DNA from: SXXK01 sp046074645
GTDB lineage: Bacteria > Planctomycetota > Planctomycetia > Planctomycetales > Planctomycetaceae
NCBI GenBank assembly: GCA_046074645.1
Contig: JBJTOP010000070.1
Coordinates: 1 to 29,784 of the forward strand
Direction of reading: 5' to 3'
DNA length: 29,784 bases
Position 1 is the first letter of the stretch; each line of letters starts with the position of its first letter. A program made the translations under genes and the position numbers. Shown piece after piece: positions 7,842 to 16,276 of this stretch. Under the pieces are notes generated by a model that was not told the DNA's origin, ran no database searches, and saw nothing but the letters and a program-made list of their open reading frames with translations.

Positions 7842-8189
7842 ATGCATATTCGTAAGGACGACGTGGTCATTGTCATTTCCGGGGATCGAAGCGGCGCTCG
7901 CGGTAAGGTGCTCAGTGTCGATCGAGCTGCAGGTAAAGTGGTTGTTGAAGGTGTGAACCGTGTGATCAAGCACGTGAAGCGTGGACACCCCAAAAGCCCA
8001 CAGGGCGGACGTCTTGAAAAGGACCTGCCGATCGACGCGTCCAACGTCGCACACATCGACCCGTCCACCAACGAACCAACCCGCGTCAGCGTTCGCATCA
8101 ACGCTGACGGCAGCAAGGACCTGATCGCCCGCGGCTCAGGAACTCTCATCCGCAGTCAGTCTCCGCGCAAAGCCAGCCGGGCAAAATAA
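7842..8189 (+). CDS. rplX: 50S ribosomal protein L24
   Basis: A 115-residue protein starting MHIRKDDVVIVISGDRSGARGKV, the KOW motif at the start of bacterial L24, followed by VEGVNRVIKHVKR and the conserved GGRLEKDLPIDASNVAHIDP stretch. The ATG at 7842 is chosen because GGAG (7828-7831) is 10 bases upstream; a GTG at 7833 is too close to it. L24 is an assembly initiator that binds 23S rRNA near the 5' end. The C-terminal tail is basic and extends slightly beyond the usual core. The gene is alone, without L14 and L5, which normally flank it in the spc operon, and it is followed by its own terminator. Confidence 0.95.
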   Translation: MHIRKDDVVIVISGDRSGARGKVLSVDRAAGKVVVEGVNRVIKHVKRGHPKSPQGGRLEKDLPIDASNVAHIDPSTNEPTRVSVRINADGSKDLIARGSGTLIRSQSPRKASRAK

Positions 8190-8219
8190 TCCCGACTCCT
8201 GGCTGACTCCACTCTTCCC

Positions 8220-8252
8220 ACGGGGCTGCAGGACAACTGCCGCCCCGTTTTT
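8220..8252 (+). terminator. Intrinsic terminator after rplX
   Basis: ACGGGGC (8220-8226) pairs with GCCCCGT (8242-8248). Inside, one mismatch is followed by GCAG/CTGC pairing around a GACAA loop. The stem runs straight into TTTTT (8248-8252). This is a textbook rho-independent terminator 30 nt past the rplX stop and separates it from acs. Confidence 0.85.
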
Positions 8253-8371
8253 GTTGCGCTCTCGCAAACAACAGCCCCCGTTGCGGTAGACAATCGACAG
8301 ATTGATTTTCAGAATGAAGCAACCTTCCTGACCTACGTTCTGACCCCTCCCACGCAGGAGCCTTCCGTCGC

Positions 8372-10327
8372 ATGAGTTCTTCGTCCAGCCAGAGTATTCA
8401 GAGTATTCTCCGGGAAACTCGTACGTTTGCCCCACCTGCCACATTTTCCGCCGAAGCACACATCTCGACGCAGCAGCAGTACGATGCCTTGTGGCGTCGG
8501 GCGAAGGACGATCCTTCGGGCTTCTGGGGCGAAACCGCTGAAAACCTTGAATGGTTCCGCCGCTGGGATACGGTTCTGCAGGGCCAGATGCCCGAAACCC
8601 GCTGGTTCGAAGGCGGCAAAATCAACGCCAGCTTCAACTGTGTGGATCGACATCTGACATCAGCCCGGCGAAACAAGGCTGCCATCATCTGGGAAGGCGA
8701 ACCCGGGGACACTCGCGTTCTGCGGTACCAGGACCTGCACCGCGAAGTCTGCAAATTTGCCAACGTGCTGAAGCAACTCGGAGTGCAGACGGGTGACCGC
8801 GTGACGCTCTACATGCCGATGATTCCCGAGCTGGCGATTGCGATGCTTGCCTGTTCCCGAATCGGCGCTGTGCATTCGATCATTTTCGGCGGCTTCAGTG
8901 CAGATGCTGTGGCGGATCGCAACAACGACGCGAAGGCCAAAGTGGTCGTCACGGCCGATGGTGGCTGGCGGCGTGGCCGCGAGGTGCCGCTGAAGGCTGC
9001 TGTTGATGCCAGTCTTGAAAAGTGTCCAACCGTTGAAAAGGTAGTAGTGGTGCGTCGCACGGGTGGCGAAGTTGATATGCTGCCGGATCGCGACTTCTGG
9101 TGGCATGAACTCATGGAGAGCGTCACGGCCGACTGCGACGCAGTACCGCTCGACAGCGAACACCCCCTGTTCATCCTCTATACCTCCGGCAGCACCGGTA
9201 AACCCAAGGGAGTGCTCCACACAACCGCCGGTTATCTGCTGGGGGCAACCATGACCACCAAATGGGTCTTCGATCTGAAGGAGGACGACACCTACTGGTG
9301 CACCGCCGACATCGGCTGGATTACGGGTCACAGCTACATCTGTTACGGCCCGCTGTCGAACGGTGCGACGATCGTGATGTATGAAGGAGCCCCCAACTGG
9401 CCGGATGAAGGCCGGTTCTGGGAGATCATCGAAAAGTATCGTGTCAGCATTTTCTACACAGCGCCGACGGCCATTCGGGCATTTATCAAGTGGGGCAACC
9501 AATGGCCGGAAAAACATGATCTCTCCAGCCTGCGACTGCTGGGATCTGTGGGTGAGCCCATCAATCCTGAGGCGTGGATGTGGTATCACCGCGTGATTGG
9601 TCAGGAACGCTGTCCGATTGTGGACACGTGGTGGCAGACGGAGACGGGTGGCATCATGATCAGCCCGCTCCCAGGCGTCACGGCCACCAAGCCCGGCAGC
9701 TGCTGCCGGCCGCTCCCAGGTGTCGTCCCTGACATCGTGACTCGTGAGGGCAAAAGCCTGGGGCCCAATGAAGGCGGTCTGCTGGTAATGCGTCAGCCCT
9801 GGCCATCCATGCTGCGAACGCTCTACGGTGACCATGAACGCTTTAAAAAGACCTACTTCAGCGAGGTGCCCGGCTGCTACTTTGCCGGCGACGGCGCTCG
9901 ACACGACGAAGACGGCTATATCTGGGTGATGGGCCGCGTCGATGATGTCCTGAATGTCTCCGGGCACCGTCTCAGCACCATGGAAGTCGAGAGTTCGCTG
10001 GTTGCTCACGCAAAGGTTGCAGAAGCTGCAGTGGTCGGCTTCCCGCACGAAATTAAGGGAGAAGGCATCTGCTGCTTTGTCACACTGAAGAGTGGCGAAG
10101 GTGATGATGCACTCAAGGCCGAACTGATTGCGCACGTCCGCCAGTCCATCGGAGCACTCGCCACACCGGACCAGGTTCGCTTCGCAGCAGCACTCCCCAA
10201 AACTCGCAGCGGCAAAATCATGCGACGACTTCTCAGAGACATCGCAGCCGGCCGCGAATCCACCCAGGACACAACAACGCTGGAGGATCTGAGCATTCTG
10301 GCGAAGTTGCGAGCAGACGAAGAATAG
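8372..10327 (+). CDS. acs: Acetyl-CoA synthetase (AMP-forming)
   Basis: A 651-residue enzyme of normal family length that activates acetate with ATP and CoA to acetyl-CoA in the cytoplasm. Seen motifs are the ATP-binding loop YTSGSTGKPKG (270-280), TADIGWITGHSYICYGPLSNGA, VDTWWQTETGG, the hinge region GRVDDVLNVSGHRLSTMEVES, and the C-terminal PKTRSGKIMRR, where Lys615 is the catalytic lysine that acetylation inactivates in studied homologues. The N-terminus has the ACAS_N-type segment with EWFRRWDTVL and FEGGKINASFNCVDRH. AGGAG lies 11 bases before the ATG. It lies between the rplX terminator and an exported-protein gene 56 bp downstream. No acetylase or deacetylase gene adjoins it. Confidence 0.97.
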   Translation: MSSSSSQSIQSILRETRTFAPPATFSAEAHISTQQQYDALWRRAKDDPSGFWGETAENLEWFRRWDTVLQGQMPETRWFEGGKINASFNCVDRHLTSARRNKAAIIWEGEPGDTRVLRYQDLHREVCKFANVLKQLGVQTGDRVTLYMPMIPELAIAMLACSRIGAVHSIIFGGFSADAVADRNNDAKAKVVVTADGGWRRGREVPLKAAVDASLEKCPTVEKVVVVRRTGGEVDMLPDRDFWWHELMESVTADCDAVPLDSEHPLFILYTSGSTGKPKGVLHTTAGYLLGATMTTKWVFDLKEDDTYWCTADIGWITGHSYICYGPLSNGATIVMYEGAPNWPDEGRFWEIIEKYRVSIFYTAPTAIRAFIKWGNQWPEKHDLSSLRLLGSVGEPINPEAWMWYHRVIGQERCPIVDTWWQTETGGIMISPLPGVTATKPGSCCRPLPGVVPDIVTREGKSLGPNEGGLLVMRQPWPSMLRTLYGDHERFKKTYFSEVPGCYFAGDGARHDEDGYIWVMGRVDDVLNVSGHRLSTMEVESSLVAHAKVAEAAVVGFPHEIKGEGICCFVTLKSGEGDDALKAELIAHVRQSIGALATPDQVRFAAALPKTRSGKIMRRLLRDIAAGRESTQDTTTLEDLSILAKLRADEE

Positions 10328-10355
10328 TTCCAAAGTCGCTCAGTTTCTCCATTTC

Positions 10356-10372
10356 GCAGACAGCCAGTCTGC
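10356..10372 (+). promoter_or_regulatory. Small hairpin abutting a ribosome-binding site
   Basis: GCAGAC (10356-10361) and GTCTGC (10367-10372) form a perfect 6-bp stem with loop AGCCA. The Shine-Dalgarno AGGAG of the next gene starts at the very next base (10373). Such a stem could tune translation or protect a processed mRNA end. The structure is seen; a role is inferred. Confidence 0.35.
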
Positions 10373-10383
10373 AGGAGAACGTG

Positions 10384-12081
10384 ATGTTCGGCTCTGATTT
10401 GCTCAGTGTTGATTGTCGGAACCGGTGGTGGCCGCAGATTCTGCGGCCGCTCACTGTCGCCCTGTTGACAGCTTTCCTGTTGCTGTTCTTCCCAAACAGC
10501 GCAGCCGCTCAGCGGCTCGAACGCTGGATCTATGCGTCTGCCAACCTGCTGGTCCCCGAACAGGTTGAGCATCTTGAACAGCTCATGCGTGAAGCAGCAC
10601 CGCTGGGCTACACGCATGTGCTGCTGGCCGATTCCAAATTTTCTCGTCTCCATGAACTTGACGAACGCTATTCCCGGAATGTCGTGCGCATTCAGGCGAC
10701 GGCGGCCGAGCTGGGACTGAAGCTGATACCAGCTGTGTTCCCCGTAGGCTACTCAAATTCACTGCTGGCCCAGAACCCGAATCTTGCTGAAGGACTGCCG
10801 GTGCGGTCAGCCCTGTTTACAGTGCGGAACGGCGTCGCACAGATTCAGGCCGACCCTCCCGTCGCTCTGCCGTCACTGATCGATCGTCGGGCATGGACCT
10901 TCGTTGATGATACCCTCCAGCTCGAAGAAGATTCCCTGCTGGCAGACAATCCCCGCGGCAAAAACTGTCGCGCCATGCAGACGCTCAGAGTCGCCCCGTG
11001 GCGGCACTATCACGTTTCGGTGCGAGTGAAGACGGAGGACTTTCGCGGGCAGCCGCAGATACAGATCCTCGAACCGGAAACCGGACGGCGACTGTGCTTC
11101 ACGAATCTCCGCGTGCAGCGTTCACAGGACTGGACGGTGCAGCACGTGACCTTCAATTCTCTGGGAAACTCGACTGTAAACCTCTATATCGGTGCCTGGG
11201 GAGCTGCCGGGGGACGACTGTGGCTGAAGGACGCTGCGATCGAAGAATGCGGCCTGCTGAACGTGCTCCGACGCCCGGGTACGCCGCTGCAGGTCCGACG
11301 CGATGATGAGCCGCAGACCCTGCTTAAAGAAGGCAGTGACTTTGACCCCGTCGCTGATCCCAAACTGGGTTCAGTGCCATATCGAGGTCAGTACGAAGTG
11401 TTTCACGAATCGCCGGGAATTCAGCTTCGCGGTACGTGGGCCGATGGCACCCGACTCCGCGTTTCATGGTATCACCCGCATGTGATTTATGATGAACAGG
11501 TGTGTGGGTGCGTCACGGAACCGGAGTTTCAGGGATTGCTCAAACGGCAGGCTGAGGCGGTGGAGCAGCTGTTTCCCGATACCGATCGAATGATGTCACA
11601 CGATGAATGGCGAGTGCTGGGATGGGATGAGAGCTTTCGCGGCACTGGTCTGACTCCGGGACAGGTGGCTGCCGACAATCTGCAGTTCTGCATCCGACAG
11701 CTGCGTTCGCTCAATTCCCGGCGCCGAATTGCCGTCTGGAGCGACATGTTTGATCCCCACCACAACGCCATCGACCACTACTACCTTGTGAATGGTGACC
11801 TCGCCGGTTCCTGGGATGGGCTCAGTCGTGATGTCATCGTGGTGAACTGGAACTTCGGTGTGCGTGAGGAGAGTCTGAAATTCTTTGCGGATCGAGGCCA
11901 GCGGCAGGTCCTGGCCGGCTTCTACGACGCGGACGCAGGTCAGATTGGGGAGTGGCTGAAAGTGGTTCGCGAGGAGAAGATTCGCGGTGTGATTGGGGTG
12001 ATGTACACTACATGGAAACAGGACTATTCGCAGCTCAGGGAGTTCGCGGACGTGGTGAACAGGTTTGAAGAGACACGGTGA
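10384..12081 (+). CDS. Exported glycoside-hydrolase-like protein (GH20-like TIM barrel)
   Basis: A 565-residue protein. The ATG at 10384 has AGGAG six bases upstream, so it is preferred to the GTG at 10381. Residues 17-38 are a hydrophobic signal segment ending NSAAAQR, indicating export. The N-terminal part alternates strands and helices as in a TIM barrel (VEHLEQLMREAAPLGYTHVLL). Residues ~160-290 look like an inserted carbohydrate-binding-type beta-sandwich. The C-terminal part resumes the barrel with SHDEWRVLGWDE; Asp407-Glu408 resemble the catalytic Asp-Glu pair of GH20 hexosaminidases. It ends VIGVMYTTWKQDYSQL. I do not recognise a characterised homologue. A polysaccharide-degrading role is inferred from fold pattern and export only. 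Confidence 0.6.
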   Translation: MFGSDLLSVDCRNRWWPQILRPLTVALLTAFLLLFFPNSAAAQRLERWIYASANLLVPEQVEHLEQLMREAAPLGYTHVLLADSKFSRLHELDERYSRNVVRIQATAAELGLKLIPAVFPVGYSNSLLAQNPNLAEGLPVRSALFTVRNGVAQIQADPPVALPSLIDRRAWTFVDDTLQLEEDSLLADNPRGKNCRAMQTLRVAPWRHYHVSVRVKTEDFRGQPQIQILEPETGRRLCFTNLRVQRSQDWTVQHVTFNSLGNSTVNLYIGAWGAAGGRLWLKDAAIEECGLLNVLRRPGTPLQVRRDDEPQTLLKEGSDFDPVADPKLGSVPYRGQYEVFHESPGIQLRGTWADGTRLRVSWYHPHVIYDEQVCGCVTEPEFQGLLKRQAEAVEQLFPDTDRMMSHDEWRVLGWDESFRGTGLTPGQVAADNLQFCIRQLRSLNSRRRIAVWSDMFDPHHNAIDHYYLVNGDLAGSWDGLSRDVIVVNWNFGVREESLKFFADRGQRQVLAGFYDADAGQIGEWLKVVREEKIRGVIGVMYTTWKQDYSQLREFADVVNRFEETR

Positions 12082-12370
12082 GCAGGTGAAGTGGCGCGAG
12101 CGAAAAACGACGGGGCGGGTCGGCGATGTCGGATGGGGTGGCATGAGAGATTTCAGAGTCCGCCTGCCATTGAGATCCTCGGCCTGATCCGGCCATCAGG
12201 GGATTGAACGATTCACCGGGTTTTGGCAGTTCCATCGAGAATTCCCAGTCCCACCTTTTTCCGTTCCCTGCCAATAGCCTAGAATACCAGACCAGAAACC
12301 TGATTGTCTGTCATTCCCGCATCCCGACACGCTCAAATCCCGCGGGCCGATGCCCTCCGGAAATCGCTCT
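12082..12370. other. Intergenic region upstream of putA
   Basis: 289 bp without a credible gene. A small hairpin, CCTGAT (12183-12188) with ATCAGG (12195-12200) around CCGGCC, lies in the middle without a T-tract. TAGAAT at 12280-12285 resembles a -10 element for putA, but no good -35 box sits at standard spacing. Confidence 0.35.
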
Positions 12371-15300
12371 ATGGCCAAAAAGGCTGCCCGCAAACCTGCT
12401 GACTTGTCCCCCGACGATCGTCTCGAACAGCGAACGCTGGAAATCGGCACGGACCTTTTTTCCCGAACCGCTCCGAGCACGCCCTCGGTTTTTCAGGCCC
12501 GCTGGTGGGAAGACCGCCTGATGCACTGGGCCATGAACGACCCTGCGGTCAAGCTCCAGATGTTCCGGTTCGTAGACGTTCTTCCGATGCTCCGGGATCA
12601 CGTGTCCATCGCGCGGCATTTGGAAGAATATTTCGAGGACGTGCGTACTCACCTTCCCTGGGCGGTCCGACTGGGGCTTGATCTTTCCACCGGCAACTAC
12701 GTGCTCAGTCGCGCGCTTGCCTGGAACGCACGCACCAACGCAGCCCGGATGGCTCGTCGCTTCATAGCCGGCAACAATTCCCACGACATTCTGCAGACCG
12801 TCAGCCGACTGCGTCGCAATCGATTTGCCTGCACTCTCGATCTGCTGGGTGAGTCGGTGATCAGCAACATCGAAGCTGACCGCTATCAGCGAACGCTGCT
12901 GCTGCTGCTCAACGATCTCGCCTCACCTCTCGATACCTGGCCCGAAGACCCACTCCTTGACCATGGCCCTGACGGCCAGATCCCGCGACTGAATCTCAGC
13001 CTGAAACTCTCCGCACTTGACAGCCAGTTCTCCAGTGTGGATGCGGAAGGCACGTATCAGCGGGTTGCGGCCCGGCTTCGCCCCATTTTCCGGAAGGCAC
13101 AGCAGCACGGTGCTCAGATCCATGTCGATATGGAACAGCACGACCACAAAGCTCTGACCTTCCAAATCTTCCAGCGAATCCTGATGGAGGACGAATTTCG
13201 TTCCTGGCCCCACTGCGGGATCGTTGTTCAGGCCTACCTTCGTTCTGCCGAGACGGATCTGCTGAACCTGCTTGAGTGGGTTCGACACCGTGAGACCCCG
13301 ATCAGCATCCGCCTCGTGAAGGGCGCTTACTGGGACTATGAAAACATCGTCGCTCGTGCTCGTGGCTGGCCAGTACCCGTCTACCGCCGTAAATGGCAAT
13401 CAGACGATTGCTTCGAGCGTCTCTCACGCATCCTGCTCGAAAATCACTCGCTGCTCCGGCCAGCCTTTGCCAGCCACAACCTCCGCAGCCTGGCCCATGC
13501 AATCGCGCTTGCTGAACATTTGCGGGTACCCGATGATGCCTGGGAAATCCAGATGCTCTATGGCATGTGCGATGAGCAGGCCGCCATCTTCCGCAATCGT
13601 GGGCATCGTGTCCGTATCTACACGCCGTTTGGCGAACTCATCCCCGGCATGGCCTACCTTGTCCGCCGGCTGCTTGAAAACACTTCCAACGAATCCTTTC
13701 TCCGTCTGAACTTCAGCGAACACATCCCCGCAAAGACTCTGCTTATGAAGCCTTCCAGCCACGCTGCCGCTGAGCCACCGATCGAAGATTCACCGGAACC
13801 CGGATTTCGCAACGAACCCTTCACCGATTTCTCGGACCCTGATGCGCGGAAGGCCATGGCGGATGCCATCAGCTCTGTCCGCGAATCGCTCGGCGGCTCC
13901 TGCCCGCTCGTCATTGACGGCAAGTTCTGCGAAACACGTACCACGATCATCTCGCGGAATCCCTCGAAATCGACTGAGATCATCGGCAAGGTCGCCTCCG
14001 CCAGTCTTGACCAGACCAACGACGCCGTCGAAGCCGCCCGCCGCGCCTTTCAGACGTGGGCTCGCACCGATGTAACCACCAGACTGGAATACATCGACCT
14101 CATCGCCTCAGAAATGCGAGAGCGGCGTTTTGAACTCGCTGCCTGGATCATCCTTGAAACTGGAAAAACCTGGGCCGAAGCAGATGCTGAAGTCTGCGAG
14201 GCCATCGATTTCTGCGAGTATTATTCTCAGCAGTACAGGCGACTCAGTGAGCCTCGCAAGACCCCTGTTCCCGGTGAAGACAACACCTATTTCTATCGGC
14301 CCAGGGGTGTCTGCGTGGTGATCGCCCCCTGGAACTTTCCGCTCGCCATACTCGCCGGCATGACCATCGCGGCTGTTGTCACCGGCAACACTGTCGTTAT
14401 GAAGCCGGCTGAACAGTCTTCGGTCGTCGCTGCCCGCTTCATGGACGTCATCCGCAACTCCGGCCTGCCCAGTGGCGTTGTGAATTTTCTGCCTGGCATC
14501 GGCGAAGAAGTCGGTCCGGCACTCACCAGTCACCCCGACGTGGATCTCATCGCCTTCACCGGTTCCCAGGCTGTCGGGCTTGAAATTAACCGCGTCGCGG
14601 CAGACACCAGCAAATCGCAGCACAATGTTCGTCGCGTCATTGCAGAGATGGGCGGCAAGAACGCCATCATCATCGACGAAGACGCCGACCTCGACGAAGC
14701 TGTCCTCGGTGTTGTCCGCAGTGCTTTTGGTTACAGCGGTCAGAAATGTTCCGCCTGTTCCCGCGTGATTGTGCTTGATTCGATCCATGACCAGTTCACT
14801 CAGCGACTCATCGAAGCGGTCCGCAGTCTGCCCCTCGGCCCCGCTGAAGAGCCGGGTACTAAAATCGGCCCGGTGATCGACGACGAAGCCCGCGAACGTC
14901 TGCAGAACTTCATTCGCAGGATCGACCTTGAAAACGGCACTCAGCTGCTCCTTGCAGTTGACCCCGGTCCGCTCGCCAAAAAAGGCTCCTACATCGGCCC
15001 GCACATCTTCACTGGCGTCGATCCCGACTCCGCACTTGCCCAGCAGGAACTGTTCGGTCCGATTCTTGCCATCCTCCGCGTCCGAACGCTCGACGACGCC
15101 TTCAATATTGCCAACAACACTCGCTATGCACTCACAGGCGGCGTTTACTCCCGCAGCCCCGTAACGCTCCGCCGCGCACGCCAGGAGTTCCACGTCGGCA
15201 ATTTATATCTCAATCGCGAAATCACCGGAGCACTCGTCAATCGACAGCCGTTTGGCGGATTCCGGATGTCAGGTATCGGCAGCAAAGCCGGTGGCCCCGA

Positions 15301-15376
15301 CTACCTCCTGCAATTCCTCATCCCCATCGCCATTTCCGAAAACACGATGCGCCGCGGCTTTGCCCCTGAAACCTGA
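12371..15376 (+). CDS. putA: Bifunctional proline dehydrogenase / L-glutamate-gamma-semialdehyde dehydrogenase
   Basis: A two-domain enzyme of 1001 residues that oxidises proline to glutamate via pyrroline-5-carboxylate. The ATG at 12371 gives MAKKAARK; an in-frame ATG at 12350 is possible but poorly placed. The proline dehydrogenase half (about 90-450) shows LDLLGES, LKLSAL, DMEQHDHKALT, RLVKGAYWDYE, ASHNLRSL, QMLYGMCDEQ and RRLLENTSNESFLR, covering the FAD barrel and substrate-binding arginines. The aldehyde dehydrogenase half (about 495-990) shows APWNFPLAI, GNTVVMKPAEQ, AFTGSQAVG, Glu759 in EMGGKN, the nucleophile Cys793 in GYSGQKCSACSR, and PFGGFRMSGIGSKAGG. There is no N-terminal ribbon-helix-helix DNA-binding domain, so this PutA is not predicted to repress itself. 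Confidence 0.95.
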   Translation: MAKKAARKPADLSPDDRLEQRTLEIGTDLFSRTAPSTPSVFQARWWEDRLMHWAMNDPAVKLQMFRFVDVLPMLRDHVSIARHLEEYFEDVRTHLPWAVRLGLDLSTGNYVLSRALAWNARTNAARMARRFIAGNNSHDILQTVSRLRRNRFACTLDLLGESVISNIEADRYQRTLLLLLNDLASPLDTWPEDPLLDHGPDGQIPRLNLSLKLSALDSQFSSVDAEGTYQRVAARLRPIFRKAQQHGAQIHVDMEQHDHKALTFQIFQRILMEDEFRSWPHCGIVVQAYLRSAETDLLNLLEWVRHRETPISIRLVKGAYWDYENIVARARGWPVPVYRRKWQSDDCFERLSRILLENHSLLRPAFASHNLRSLAHAIALAEHLRVPDDAWEIQMLYGMCDEQAAIFRNRGHRVRIYTPFGELIPGMAYLVRRLLENTSNESFLRLNFSEHIPAKTLLMKPSSHAAAEPPIEDSPEPGFRNEPFTDFSDPDARKAMADAISSVRESLGGSCPLVIDGKFCETRTTIISRNPSKSTEIIGKVASASLDQTNDAVEAARRAFQTWARTDVTTRLEYIDLIASEMRERRFELAAWIILETGKTWAEADAEVCEAIDFCEYYSQQYRRLSEPRKTPVPGEDNTYFYRPRGVCVVIAPWNFPLAILAGMTIAAVVTGNTVVMKPAEQSSVVAARFMDVIRNSGLPSGVVNFLPGIGEEVGPALTSHPDVDLIAFTGSQAVGLEINRVAADTSKSQHNVRRVIAEMGGKNAIIIDEDADLDEAVLGVVRSAFGYSGQKCSACSRVIVLDSIHDQFTQRLIEAVRSLPLGPAEEPGTKIGPVIDDEARERLQNFIRRIDLENGTQLLLAVDPGPLAKKGSYIGPHIFTGVDPDSALAQQELFGPILAILRVRTLDDAFNIANNTRYALTGGVYSRSPVTLRRARQEFHVGNLYLNREITGALVNRQPFGGFRMSGIGSKAGGPDYLLQFLIPIAISENTMRRGFAPET

Positions 15377-15404
15377 GTTGATTTCGCGCCTGTTTTTCCC
15401 GGAT

Positions 15405-16229
15405 ATGCTCATGTTCCACCTGCAGCTGATCTGGCTTCTTGCCCGTAATTCGCTGATCCGAGAACTGATGTTTCCGGCCAATTTTGCCATTCAGGTCGTG
15501 ACTCGACTGTTCTGGTTTGCAGCACGCGTGGTGCTCTTTCAGCTCATTTATCAGCAGACAGACAGCATCCGTGAGTGGTCGCGGGAAGAGTATTTTGCGT
15601 TCATGGCCACGGGGATGCTGATCAATTCTCTGGTCGAGGCTTTCTTCATGCCGAATTGTGCGGCCTTCTGTGACAGCATTCGCACCGGGCGACTCGATCT
15701 GGTGCTCACCCGCCCCGTCGATACGCAGTTCCTCGTTTCGCTGCAGCGAATCAACCCTGCCATGGTCACTCAGACGCTGCTCGCACTGGCGCTCCTGCTG
15801 ATGTCCCTTGCCAGACTGCAGTGGCCTGTCACTCTGCTGACCATCGCCGCCTACCTGTTTTATGTGCTCATAGCCGTCGCGTTTTTCTACGCGCTGATGA
15901 TTACAACGGCCTGCACCAGCATCTGGTTTGGACGAAATCAGGGACTGTACGACTTCTGGTTTTATATCACGATTTTCGCGCAGTATCCCCGGAGCATTTA
16001 TGACGGCGTGGACAGTTCACGATTTGAAGCCGGTGAAGTACTGCAGTTTGCTTTTTCGTGGGTGATCCCGATTTTGCTGGTGGTGACCATTCCCGCACAA
16101 ACCATCACCGGCATGGCTCTGGACCCGCGTTTCGCTGTGGCCCTTGTGCTGCTTACGCTGGCCTGCATGGTGGTGTCACGACGAGTATTTCTGTGGTCGC
16201 TGAACGCGTACCGCGGTGCCAGCAGCTGA
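15405..16229 (+). CDS. ABC-2-type transporter permease
   Basis: A 274-residue integral membrane protein with about six hydrophobic segments. It resembles the uncharacterised ABC-2 permease group (COG3694-like), with the conserved region GRLDLVLTRPVDTQFLVSLQRINP after the second membrane segment. The frame is open from 15252 inside putA. The ATG at 15405, 28 bp past the putA stop, is the most sensible start, but ATG 15411 is also possible and no Shine-Dalgarno is visible. Such proteins normally work with a second permease (COG4587-like) and an ATPase (COG4586-like). Neither is nearby, so its substrate and partner remain unknown. Confidence 0.8.
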   Translation: MLMFHLQLIWLLARNSLIRELMFPANFAIQVVTRLFWFAARVVLFQLIYQQTDSIREWSREEYFAFMATGMLINSLVEAFFMPNCAAFCDSIRTGRLDLVLTRPVDTQFLVSLQRINPAMVTQTLLALALLLMSLARLQWPVTLLTIAAYLFYVLIAVAFFYALMITTACTSIWFGRNQGLYDFWFYITIFAQYPRSIYDGVDSSRFEAGEVLQFAFSWVIPILLVVTIPAQTITGMALDPRFAVALVLLTLACMVVSRRVFLWSLNAYRGASS

Positions 16230-16237
16230 CTGGCACC
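16215..16237. terminator. Perfect hairpin between convergent genes
   Basis: GGTGCCAG (16215-16222) and CTGGCACC (16230-16237) make a perfect 8-bp stem around CAGCTGA, which contains the permease stop codon. The next gene converges from the right. No T-tract follows on either strand, so it may be a weak or bidirectional terminator or an mRNA 3'-end stabiliser. Confidence 0.35.
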
Positions 16238-16276
16238 AGGCGGGACTGCTGCCAGACACCACCTGTCATCCAGCGA

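Noticed and set aside
8660..10333. 557-codon minus-strand frame opposite acs
   Set aside because: Shadow of the acs codon bias; acs is intact with all family motifs on the plus strand.
14108..15193. 361-codon minus-strand frame opposite putA
   Set aside because: Antisense to the aldehyde dehydrogenase domain; no family motifs.
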